Assembly (NCBI RefSeq): GCF_008122505.1
Contig: NZ_VSSB01000001.1
Coordinates: 418,891-482,890 of the forward strand
Reading direction: 5' to 3'
From: Agromyces mariniharenae
Lineage (GTDB): Bacteria; Actinomycetota; Actinomycetes; Actinomycetales; Microbacteriaceae
DNA length: 64,000 nt
Positions 46,935 to 54,529 of the stretch are shown here, piece by piece. Under the pieces are notes generated by a model. The model ran no database searches. It was not told the origin of the DNA and saw only the letters and a program-made list of their open reading frames with translations. The stretch's first letter is position 1. Every line of letters begins with the position of its first letter. A program made the position numbers and the translations under genes.

Positions 46935-48998
46935 GTGCCCCGCATCCTCATCACCGCCAATCACCTGCGCCGAATCAGAGGCTCCGAACTCGTGACCCTC
47001 GAGCTGGCCGAGGAGTTCCTGCTCCGCGGCTGGCACGTCGACGTCTACACCAACCTGTTCCTCTCGCCCATGGCCGAGCGCTTCGCCGCGCTCGGCGGAC
47101 TGGGCGGCGGGACGTTGCGCGTCGCCGACGACCCGTACGACGACTTCGGCCTCGACTACGACCTCATCTGGGTGCAGCACTCGCTGCTGCCGCCGTCGAT
47201 CATCCGCCGGCTCGCCGAGCGCGAGACGCGCACGCCGATCGTGTGGCACCACATGTCGGCGCTCGCCGAGATCGAGTTGCCGCTCGTGGCCGACATCGAG
47301 AACGACCTGAGCGACCTCGAGACGTACGTGTCCGAGAGCACGCGGGAGCTCCAGCGTCCGTACGGGCTGACCGAGCCGAGCCTCATCATCGCCAATCCGG
47401 TGCCTCGTCGGTTCACCGAGCCGTCGGCCCGAGCGGATGCCCCGCCCGCCCCCGACCTCGCCCGCCCCGCCCGTATCGCCGTCGTGTCGAACCATCCGCC
47501 GCAGGAGGTGCTGGACGCCGCCGCCGTGCTGCGCGGTCTCGACGTGGAGGTCGACGTCATCGGCGAGGCCACCGAGGTCCGCGAGATCACGCCCGAGCTG
47601 CTCGCCGCCTACGACGGCGTGGTCACGATCGGCAAGACCGTCCAGTACGCGCTGTCCCTCGGCGTCCCGGTCTACGTGTACGACCACTTCGGCGGCGAGG
47701 GCTGGCTCGCTCCCGACAACGACGCCGCGCAGGCCGCGACGAACTACAGCGGACGCGCGACGGGGCGCCGGATCGACGGCGACGCGATCGCGGCCGAGAT
47801 CGTCGACGGCTTCGCTGCGGCCGGCGAGTTCGCCCGCGAGCGGCGCGCGCAGCACGCCGAGCGGTTCTCGCTGCGGCGGAGCATCGACGGCCTCCTGTCG
47901 CACCCGGCCATCGTGGATCCGGCTCCGAAGCGGCTGACCGAGGCGCAGTCGTTGCGCTGGCTGGCGCTGTCCGAGCAGCTGCGGGGCATGTACCGCACCC
48001 TCGAGCACCTCACTGACGAGCTCGCCCGGACGTCCGCGGAGCCCGCTGCGATCGATCCGGCGATCGAGACGGCCGCCGAGCAGACGCCCGCGCCGGCCGG
48101 CCTCGTGCACGTGTTCGTGGCCACGGCCGACGATCCCCTCGCCACCGCTCGCGCTTCGGCGAGCGTGGCGCAGCAGCGCCTCGCGCCCGACCGCGTCACC
48201 ACGCCGGAGCACACCGGCCTGCAGTCCAGTGCGGTGACCGAGGTGGACGTGCGGAGCTCGGTCGCGCGGTTCAACGAGCTCGTGGTCGAGGTGGCGACGG
48301 AGTTCGTCGCCATCCAGGACGGCACGGCCTCGTGGCATCCCGACTTCCTGGCCGCCGCCGTCGACCACCTCGACGCGCACCCCGAGGAGGCGGCCGTCGT
48401 CGCCCCGGCGGCCCGCACGGTCGAACGGGTGGTGAACGGGCACCGGGTCGAGATCGAGCACCACCCCCTGCCTCGCTCCACGCCCGGCCGCCACGACGTC
48501 ATCGACGTCTCCGACCAGCTCGTCGCCAACCGCACGCCGTTCGGGGCCATGGTCTTCCGCCGGTCCGCCGCCGTGGCCGCCGGCCTCCTCGACGGCGACC
48601 TGCGCTTCGCGATGGACTGGGACTTCGGGCTCCGCCTGCTGCACGTCGGACCGATCGGCATCCTCGACGGCAGCACCGCGCTCGTCACGTTCCACCTCGA
48701 CGACGACGAGGCGGTCGCGGGCTCCGACGCACGAGCGCGCAACGAGCTCGCCGCCAAGGCCATGCGCCTCGACGGCGGCCGCCGCCTGATGTACTCGGCC
48801 GTGCTCACCTCGCAGGCCGCCGCCGCCAACGTCGACCGCTCGGCCATCAGCGAGCGGATCGACGACCTCGCCAGCACGCTCCGGGCGCGGGCCGCTGAGC
48901 CGACCGAGGGCATCGAGCTGCGGGTCCGGCGCTACCTCCGGCGACTCCCGGCGCGACTGGCTCGACGCCTTCCGATGCGAGCGGGGGTCCGGCGATGA
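46935..48998 (+). CDS. Two-domain glycosyltransferase (GT-B-like N-half, GT2-like C-half)
   Basis: 687 aa. The N-terminal ~330 residues open with a GT4-like Rossmann strand (RILITANHLRRIRGSELVTLELA, split by the substrate loop) and contain a second nucleotide-type domain (IAVVSNHPPQEVLDAA, then IGKTVQYALSLGVPVYVYD). The C-terminal part (about 395-620) looks like a GT2-type domain: VEVATEFVAIQDGTASWHPDFL and AMDWDFGLRLLHVG. Predicted to transfer sugars in surface polysaccharide or teichoic-acid-like synthesis; both donor and acceptor are unknown. GTG start; GGAG about 12 nt upstream. Its stop overlaps the next ATG, so the operon is coupled. Confidence 0.75.
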   Translation: MPRILITANHLRRIRGSELVTLELAEEFLLRGWHVDVYTNLFLSPMAERFAALGGLGGGTLRVADDPYDDFGLDYDLIWVQHSLLPPSIIRRLAERETRTPIVWHHMSALAEIELPLVADIENDLSDLETYVSESTRELQRPYGLTEPSLIIANPVPRRFTEPSARADAPPAPDLARPARIAVVSNHPPQEVLDAAAVLRGLDVEVDVIGEATEVREITPELLAAYDGVVTIGKTVQYALSLGVPVYVYDHFGGEGWLAPDNDAAQAATNYSGRATGRRIDGDAIAAEIVDGFAAAGEFARERRAQHAERFSLRRSIDGLLSHPAIVDPAPKRLTEAQSLRWLALSEQLRGMYRTLEHLTDELARTSAEPAAIDPAIETAAEQTPAPAGLVHVFVATADDPLATARASASVAQQRLAPDRVTTPEHTGLQSSAVTEVDVRSSVARFNELVVEVATEFVAIQDGTASWHPDFLAAAVDHLDAHPEEAAVVAPAARTVERVVNGHRVEIEHHPLPRSTPGRHDVIDVSDQLVANRTPFGAMVFRRSAAVAAGLLDGDLRFAMDWDFGLRLLHVGPIGILDGSTALVTFHLDDDEAVAGSDARARNELAAKAMRLDGGRRLMYSAVLTSQAAAANVDRSAISERIDDLASTLRARAAEPTEGIELRVRRYLRRLPARLARRLPMRAGVRR

Positions 48999-50944
48999 TG
49001 CACGCCGAGCTGCGTCGCGAGGCGATCGCGGATGCCGAGATCGTCTGCTTCGACGTCTTCGACACGCTCCTCGACCGCACGTTCCTGCGTCCGACCGACG
49101 TCTTCACGCTCACCCGCCATCGCGTGAACGCCGACGGCCGCTACTGGCTCGACGCGGGGTGGACCGACGCCAGGATCGCAGCCGAGGCCGCGTGCTACAC
49201 GGCGCCCGGCATCGGTCCCGACATCACGCTCGACGACATCTACGACCGGCTCGCGCGCACGCTGCGCATGACCGACGCGATGCGGACCGCCGTGCAGGCC
49301 GCCGAGGTCGCCACCGAGCTCACGGTGCTCTCGGCGACGCGTCGCGGACGCCGGCTGTACGACCTCGCCGTCGAGTCCGGAGCCCGGATCTTCATCGTCA
49401 GCGACATGTACCTGCCGCCGTCGGCGATCGCCGCCGCCCTCGAACGGGCGGGCTACTCGGGGTGGGAGCGCCTCATCGTGAGCGGCCACGACAAGGTCGC
49501 CAAGCACGACGGCACCGCGTTCCGGATGCTGCGAGCCGAGTTCCCCGACGCCCGCATCGTGCACATCGGCGACAACGCCCTCAGCGACGTCGAGATGCCG
49601 CGCCGTGCCGGCCTCGAGGCGGTGCACCTCCCAGCCGGAGCGGCCTCGGTCGCGCCCGACTCGGCACTCCCCTGCGACGCGCTGGCGCGGATCGGCGCCA
49701 ACGACCGGCACACGCACCTCGAGTTCGGCTGGAGCCTCATCGGCGGGCTCACGGCGCGCGCCGTCGACCGCACGGCGCACGATCCCGCGTCGGACATCGG
49801 CTACGCGGTGCTCGGCCCGCTGCTCGTCGGCTTCTCGCAGTGGCTCCACGCGAGCGCACGCGACCGCGGCGTCGAGCGCCTGGCCTTCCTCGCACGCGAG
49901 GGACGCCTGCTGCAGCGCGCGTACCAGGAGCTGTTCGGCGACGAGGCGATCCCGAGCGACTACGTGTACGCGTCGCGCCGCATGATCAACCTCGCGGGGA
50001 TCCACTCGCCGATGACCCCGAGCGAGCTCGACTTCCTCGTCGCGACCGGCGCGCCGCTGCGCGTCTCGGAGTACGTGACCCGCTTCCTGCGCGACCTGAG
50101 CCCCGAGCACATCGAGGCCGCCGCGCGGTCGGTCGGGCTGCGCTCGTCGTCGGTCGTCGGGCCCGAAGAGGGCGCGCGCATCCGGCAGGTGTTCCGGAAC
50201 CTGCAGCCCGACATCCTCGAGGTGGCCGCGCGCGAGCGGGAGCCGGTCATCGCCTACCTGCGGTCGGTCGACCTGCACCTGCCCACCACCGCCGTCGTCG
50301 ACGTCGGCTGGCAGGGCAGCATCCAGTCGTCGCTGCGGCGCCTGGTCAATCCCGACCTCGAGGGCTTCTACTTCGGCATCCACCCGACCGAGAAGACGCT
50401 GGGCGCGCCGTGGCAGCACGGCTTCGTCGACGGCCGCATCCCTGCCGCGGCCGAGTGGCACCGCGAGTGCATCCTCCCGGGCATCGAGGTCATCGAGCTG
50501 CTCTTCGGCAACCACGACGACGCGTCCGTCGCGACGGTCGTCCGCGACGGCGACGGGTTCGCACCCGTCTTCACCGACGAGCGGATGCGCGAGGAGGACG
50601 CCGAGGTGATCCGGGTGGCGCAGTCCGCCGCCCTCCGCTTCGTGCGCGACTTCTCGGAGGCCGCGGCGACCATGCCGCCGGGCGTGACGCAGCTCTCCCT
50701 CGACGTCGCCCTCGCCTTCCTCGGCGAGCTCGTGCTGCACCCGACCGCCCAGCAGGCGCGCCTGCTCGGCGGCCTGATGCACGACAACTCGCTGGGTGTG
50801 ACCTCCTCGCCGCTGGCCATGCCGCGCCGTGGGCGCCGGTACTACCGCTGGCACGGGATGGCGCTGGAGCGCGAGCTCGCCCGGGCGTGGTGGAAGGCGG
50901 GCTTCCTGAAGAACGTGGAGGCCGGCCATTCCTCCCGCCGCTGA
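48995..50944 (+). CDS. Large HAD-superfamily protein of polysaccharide clusters
   Basis: 649 aa. The N-terminal ~230 residues form a HAD domain: motif I FDVFDTLLDR (D20 nucleophile), motif II IVSDMYLP, motif III Lys in KVAKHDG and motif IV GDNALSDVEMP. The remaining ~400 residues (FLAREGRLLQRAYQELF, VDVGWQGSIQSSL, GFYFGIHP) match the uncharacterised C-terminal region of COG5610-type proteins found with glycosyltransferases. Possibly a sugar-phosphate phosphatase joined to a transfer domain; biochemical role is not established. Starts inside the preceding stop (ATGA) and overlaps the next gene by 17 nt if that gene starts at ATT. Confidence 0.78.
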   Translation: MMHAELRREAIADAEIVCFDVFDTLLDRTFLRPTDVFTLTRHRVNADGRYWLDAGWTDARIAAEAACYTAPGIGPDITLDDIYDRLARTLRMTDAMRTAVQAAEVATELTVLSATRRGRRLYDLAVESGARIFIVSDMYLPPSAIAAALERAGYSGWERLIVSGHDKVAKHDGTAFRMLRAEFPDARIVHIGDNALSDVEMPRRAGLEAVHLPAGAASVAPDSALPCDALARIGANDRHTHLEFGWSLIGGLTARAVDRTAHDPASDIGYAVLGPLLVGFSQWLHASARDRGVERLAFLAREGRLLQRAYQELFGDEAIPSDYVYASRRMINLAGIHSPMTPSELDFLVATGAPLRVSEYVTRFLRDLSPEHIEAAARSVGLRSSSVVGPEEGARIRQVFRNLQPDILEVAAREREPVIAYLRSVDLHLPTTAVVDVGWQGSIQSSLRRLVNPDLEGFYFGIHPTEKTLGAPWQHGFVDGRIPAAAEWHRECILPGIEVIELLFGNHDDASVATVVRDGDGFAPVFTDERMREEDAEVIRVAQSAALRFVRDFSEAAATMPPGVTQLSLDVALAFLGELVLHPTAQQARLLGGLMHDNSLGVTSSPLAMPRRGRRYYRWHGMALERELARAWWKAGFLKNVEAGHSSRR

Positions 50945-52223
50945 CGCCGCAGCGCGCGTCGCGGCGTCGACGGCGGGCACGTCGCGCCCGCGCATCCCCG
51001 CGTTCGATCACCTCCGCGGCTACTTCCTCGCGCTCATCGTGGTCACGCACCTGTACCTGATGCCGAACCTCGTCGAGGTGGTGACGGGCCGCGGCGCACT
51101 CCCCGCGTCGGCGGCCGAGGGGTTCTGCGCGATCTCCGGCATCATCACGGGCTACGTGTTCCTGCCGCGGGTGCATCGGATGGGCGTGCGTCCCGTGGCG
51201 GTCAAGCTGCTGCGCCGCGCGGGCCTCGTCTACCTCGGCGCCGTGGCGCTCGTGCTGATCCGGCTGATGTTCGCGGCCCGGAACGGCGAGCCCGTCGGGA
51301 TCGGCACCTTCGTCGACGCCCTCCTCCTGTGCCAGGCCGGCAGCGTCGCGCCGGACTTCCTCGCGATGTACGCCGTCCTGGTCTTCCTCTCCCCACTCGT
51401 GCTCTGGGCCGCCCGGTATCGGCGCGAGTGGATCCCCATCACGATCACGGCGGGCACGTGGATCGCCGCCCAGTTCCTGCCCGAACTCGACGACGCCTGG
51501 CTCATGCGGCTGAGCTGGTCGTTCGTCTTCGTCGTCGGCATCGCCATCGGATGCCGCTGGCCCGAGCTCAGCGCCCTCACCCACCGCGTTCCCCGCCGAA
51601 CCCGCCGTGTCGTCGGCATCGCGCTCGTCGTCGTCTTCCTGGTCACGGCGCTCGCAGCGGAGTTCCTCATCTTCTGGAACCACCACCTGCTCGTGGCGGC
51701 GACCGACGCGCCGCCGAGCGCGGTGATCGAGGCACTTCGCACCATCGAGGGGCGGTTCCTCGCCGAGTGGGCGTGGTTCGGGCCACTGCAGGAGAAGGCC
51801 TCGCTCGGCCCTGCCCGGCTCGTGATCGGGACGCTGTGGTTCGCGGCGCTGTTCCTGATCTTCCGGGCGGTGGGGCCGACCCTCGACCGCGCGCTCGGCG
51901 GCCTGCTCAGCACGTTCGGCCGCAACTCGCTGGCGACCTACGTCACGCACCGGCTCGTGATCGAGCTCGTGATCGCGCCGACCGTCTGGGTGTGGATCGC
52001 ACAACGCGACAACCTCCTCCTCAGCACGGCCGCGGTCGTCGCCACCGAGGTCGTGGTGCTCGTGTGCGTGCGCGCATGGATCGCCGTCCGCGGCGCAGTG
52101 CGCCGTCGCAGGGCGTCGACGGGCAGGGAGTCGATCAGCACGGCGTCGCCGGGCACGACCGCGACCGACACGACGGCCGCCGGAGGCGACGAGGAGCTGC
52201 GCCCCACGCCCGTCGTAGCATGA
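50928..52223 (+). CDS. Acyltransferase-3/OpgC-like membrane protein, apparently starting at ATT
   Basis: About 431 aa with roughly 10 membrane helices. The segment FDHLRGYFLALIVVTHLYLMP is split around the conserved D-x-LRG opening of acyltransferase-3/OpgC proteins, and NSLATYVTHRLVIELV is a typical late helix. The first canonical in-frame start is GTG 51039, which would cut off the D-x-LRG motif. Reading back, the frame is open to a TGA at 50907 with no ATG, GTG or TTG; the only plausible start is ATT at 50928, seven nt after GGAG. Probably acylates a surface glycan made by the two upstream genes. A Ser/Thr-rich tail closes the protein. If ATT is wrong, use 51039. Confidence 0.7.
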   Translation: MPPAADAAARVAASTAGTSRPRIPAFDHLRGYFLALIVVTHLYLMPNLVEVVTGRGALPASAAEGFCAISGIITGYVFLPRVHRMGVRPVAVKLLRRAGLVYLGAVALVLIRLMFAARNGEPVGIGTFVDALLLCQAGSVAPDFLAMYAVLVFLSPLVLWAARYRREWIPITITAGTWIAAQFLPELDDAWLMRLSWSFVFVVGIAIGCRWPELSALTHRVPRRTRRVVGIALVVVFLVTALAAEFLIFWNHHLLVAATDAPPSAVIEALRTIEGRFLAEWAWFGPLQEKASLGPARLVIGTLWFAALFLIFRAVGPTLDRALGGLLSTFGRNSLATYVTHRLVIELVIAPTVWVWIAQRDNLLLSTAAVVATEVVVLVCVRAWIAVRGAVRRRRASTGRESISTASPGTTATDTTAAGGDEELRPTPVVA

Positions 52224-52227
52224 CCTC

Positions 52228-53145
52228 ATGCAGACTCCCCCGCCCGCGATCCGGGTGTCCGATGAGGTGCGCACGGCGGTCGACGAGGGCCGCCCCGTGC
52301 TCGCCCTCGAGTCCACCATCCTCACCCACGGGCTGCCGCGTCCGCGCAACCTCGAGGTCGGCCTCGCGTCCGAGCGGCTCGTGCGCGACGCGGGCGTCGT
52401 GCCGGCCACCATCGGCGTCGTCGACGGCGTGCCCGTCGTCGGCCTCTCCGCGGCAGGGATCGAACGGCTCTGCACGGCCGACGGCGTCGTGAAGGTGAGC
52501 GTGCGCGACCTGCCCATCGCCCGCGCGAAGGGGCTCGACGGCGGCACCACGGTCGCCGCGACGGCGTGGCTCGCGCACCGCGCCGGCATCCGCGTCATGT
52601 CGACGGGCGGGCTCGGCGGCGTGCATCGCGGCGCGAGCGAGACGTTCGACGAGTCGGCCGACCTCGGCACGCTCGCGTCCACGCCCATCACGCTCGTGAG
52701 CGCCGGCGTGAAGTCGATCCTCGACATCGGCGCGACACTCGAGCGCCTCGAGACGCTCAACGTGCCCGTCGTCGGCTACCGCACCGACCGCTATCCCGGC
52801 TTCTACGTCGCCGACTCGGGCTTCGCGCTCGACTACCGCATCGAGAGCCCGGCGGATGCCGCGGCGCTGGCGCGTGCGCGCGACGAGCTCGGCCTCGCGT
52901 CGGCCGTGCTCGTGGCCAATCCGGTCGACCCGGCGAAGCAGCTCGACCCCGAGTTCCACGACCGCGTGCTGGCCGAGGCGCTCGACGCGGCATCCGACGC
53001 CGGCATCTCGGGCCACGACACGACGCCGTTCCTGCTCGACCACGTGCAGCGCGCGACCGGCGGCCGCAGCCTCGAGGTCAACCTCGAGGTGTATCGCGGC
53101 AACGTCGAGCTCGGGGCGGAGATCGCGCGTGCCGTCGCCGGCTGA
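52228..53145 (+). CDS. psuG: Pseudouridine-5'-phosphate glycosidase
   Basis: 305 aa. Splits the C-glycosidic bond of pseudouridine-5'-phosphate to uracil and ribose-5-P. Family landmarks: LALESTILTHGLP near residue 25, GTTVAATAWLAHRAGI, FSTGGLGGVHRGA-like MSTGGLGGVHRGA with the Mn/phosphate site, PVVGYRTDRYPGFY and the C-terminal LEVNLEVYRGN. Leaderless: TAGCAT (52216-52221) is 6 nt before the ATG. Followed by an overlapping sugar kinase, giving the full pseudouridine breakdown pair. Confidence 0.95.
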   Translation: MQTPPPAIRVSDEVRTAVDEGRPVLALESTILTHGLPRPRNLEVGLASERLVRDAGVVPATIGVVDGVPVVGLSAAGIERLCTADGVVKVSVRDLPIARAKGLDGGTTVAATAWLAHRAGIRVMSTGGLGGVHRGASETFDESADLGTLASTPITLVSAGVKSILDIGATLERLETLNVPVVGYRTDRYPGFYVADSGFALDYRIESPADAAALARARDELGLASAVLVANPVDPAKQLDPEFHDRVLAEALDAASDAGISGHDTTPFLLDHVQRATGGRSLEVNLEVYRGNVELGAEIARAVAG

Positions 53146-54016
53146 GCCGGTCGGCATCCTCGCCGTCGTCGGCGACCTCGTCGAGGACGTCGTGGTCTGG
53201 GCCGACGAGCCGCTGCGCATCGCGACCGACACGGCGGCGCGCGTGTTCCGCGCCCGCGGCGGCAGCGCCGCGAACGTCACCGCCCTGGCCGCACCGCTCG
53301 TGCCGACCCGCTTCATCGGCCGGGTCGGGGCGGATGCCGCGGGCGACGCGCTCGCGAACGACCTCGCCGCCGCCGGGGTCGACGTGCGCGTCCAGCGCGA
53401 GGGCCGCACGGGCACGGTCGTGCTCCTCATCGACGCGGACGGCGAGCGCACGATGTTCCCCGACCGCGGCGCCTCGGCCCTGCTCGTCGACGTCGACGAG
53501 ACCTGGCTCGACGGCGTCGCGTGGCTGCACCTGCCCGCCTACGGGCTCGAGCGCGAGCCGATGCGGCACGAGCTCGTGCGCCTCGCCGCCGTCGCGCGGG
53601 AGCGCGGCATCCGCGTGTCGGCGGACGCCAGCTCGACCGGGCTCATCGCCGGGCTCGGCACCGACGTCGCGCTCGACCTGTTCCGCGCGATCGCGCCCGA
53701 CCTGGTGTTCGCGAACGCGGACGAGGCGGCGCTGCTCGGCCTCGCGGGCGGCGGCGCGATCGCGGCATCCGTCGCCGACACCGTCGTCGTGAAGCACGGG
53801 CCACTGCCCACCGACGTCATCGTGGGCGGCGAGCCCGCCGAGCGCGTGAACGTGGCGCCCGTCGCCGACATCCGCGACCTCACGGGCGCGGGCGACGCGT
53901 TCGCGGCGGGCTACCTCGCCGCGGTGCTGTGCGGGGCGGATGCCGCGACGGCCTGCCTCGCCGGGCATGCGAGCGCGGCATCCGTGCTCGCGAACCCCGG
54001 CGCGCACACCTCATGA
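53129..54016 (+). CDS. psuK: PfkB-family kinase, probable pseudouridine kinase
   Basis: 295 aa ribokinase-like. Opening strand ILAVVGDLVEDVVV; the GGSAANVTALAA substrate motif; the anion-hole signature DLTGAGDAFAAGY near the C-terminus with catalytic Asp. Start GTG 53129 overlaps the psuG end by 17 nt and follows GGAG, so translation is coupled. Pairing with psuG identifies pseudouridine as the likely substrate; in isolation it could be called ribokinase-like. No pseudouridine transporter gene adjoins; the nucleoside ABC system may serve. Confidence 0.85.
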   Translation: MPSPAEPVGILAVVGDLVEDVVVWADEPLRIATDTAARVFRARGGSAANVTALAAPLVPTRFIGRVGADAAGDALANDLAAAGVDVRVQREGRTGTVVLLIDADGERTMFPDRGASALLVDVDETWLDGVAWLHLPAYGLEREPMRHELVRLAAVARERGIRVSADASSTGLIAGLGTDVALDLFRAIAPDLVFANADEAALLGLAGGGAIAASVADTVVVKHGPLPTDVIVGGEPAERVNVAPVADIRDLTGAGDAFAAGYLAAVLCGADAATACLAGHASAASVLANPGAHTS

Positions 54017-54023
54017 CCGCAGA

Positions 54024-54082
54024 CTCCTGAATCCAAGGACGTGTGACCGGCTCGCCGAGCACGGCGTCCTTGTTTTCAGGAG
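54024..54082 (+). terminator. Long compound stem-loop after psuK
   Basis: CTCCTGAA-tc-CAAGGACG pairs with CGTCCTTG-tt-TTCAGGAG (16 paired bases with a symmetric 2-nt internal loop); the 23-nt apex includes a smaller GCTCG/CGAGC hairpin. Starts 8 nt past the psuK stop. Most simply a terminator; the elaborate shape leaves a structured RNA possible. Confidence 0.55.
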
Positions 54083-54127
54083 CCTCCGAGGGGTCATGCG
54101 TCAGGTGCGCGAAACGAACCGCCAAGC

Positions 54128-54172
54128 GTCAACCTGGATTGACACGCCGGCACTGCGTCAACTACGGTTGAC
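54128..54172 (+). promoter_or_regulatory. Promoter with twin operators of the small HTH gene
   Basis: -35 TTGACA (54139-54144), 18-nt spacer, -10 TACGGT (54163-54168). Two inverted repeats of the same pattern, GTCAA-N6-TTGAC, overlap the -35 (54128-54143) and the -10 (54157-54172). The second extends to perfect GCGTCAAC/GTTGACGC arms. The start codon follows 7 nt after the -10. Confidence 0.75.
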
Positions 54173-54175
54173 GCC

Positions 54176-54403
54176 ATGGACGACCGCACCCTCCGCACCG
54201 CCATCGCCGCGGCCGACGGCGACGACCCCTACCGGGCGCTGCGCGAGCTGCACCACGCGCGCATCGAGCTGAACCGCGAGCTCGATCGCGCCGAGGCCGT
54301 GGCCGTTCGCCGCGCCCGCGCAGCCGGGTCGAGTTGGCAACTCATCGCGCTGGCGCTCGACGTGTCGAAGCAGGCGGTCCACAAGAAGTACGGGCGCGGC
54401 TGA
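54176..54403 (+). CDS. Small helix-turn-helix protein, probable autoregulator
   Basis: 75 aa. The first ~45 residues form a charged, probably helical region (ALRELHHARIELNRELDRAE). The C-terminal ~25 (GSSWQLIALALDVSKQAVHKKYG, split: SSWQLIALAL then DVSKQAVHKKYG) is a compact helix-turn-helix of a type common in actinobacteria. Its promoter carries two symmetric operators over the -35 and -10, so it is likely to repress itself. The leaderless transcript begins at or next to the ATG. The ABC transporter gene follows 126 nt later with its own TATGCT -10 (54444-54449), and may also be a target. Confidence 0.8.
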   Translation: MDDRTLRTAIAAADGDDPYRALRELHHARIELNRELDRAEAVAVRRARAAGSSWQLIALALDVSKQAVHKKYGRG

Positions 54404-54529
54404 GCCCGGCGCACGGCCGGGCTCCGCACCCAGCCGGGACACGTATGCTGCATGCGGCGACGACGCGACCACCGGGCGGGTGCGGCATCCGCCCACCGCG
54501 CGGACCACGACGCGGATCAGGAAGAGGAC

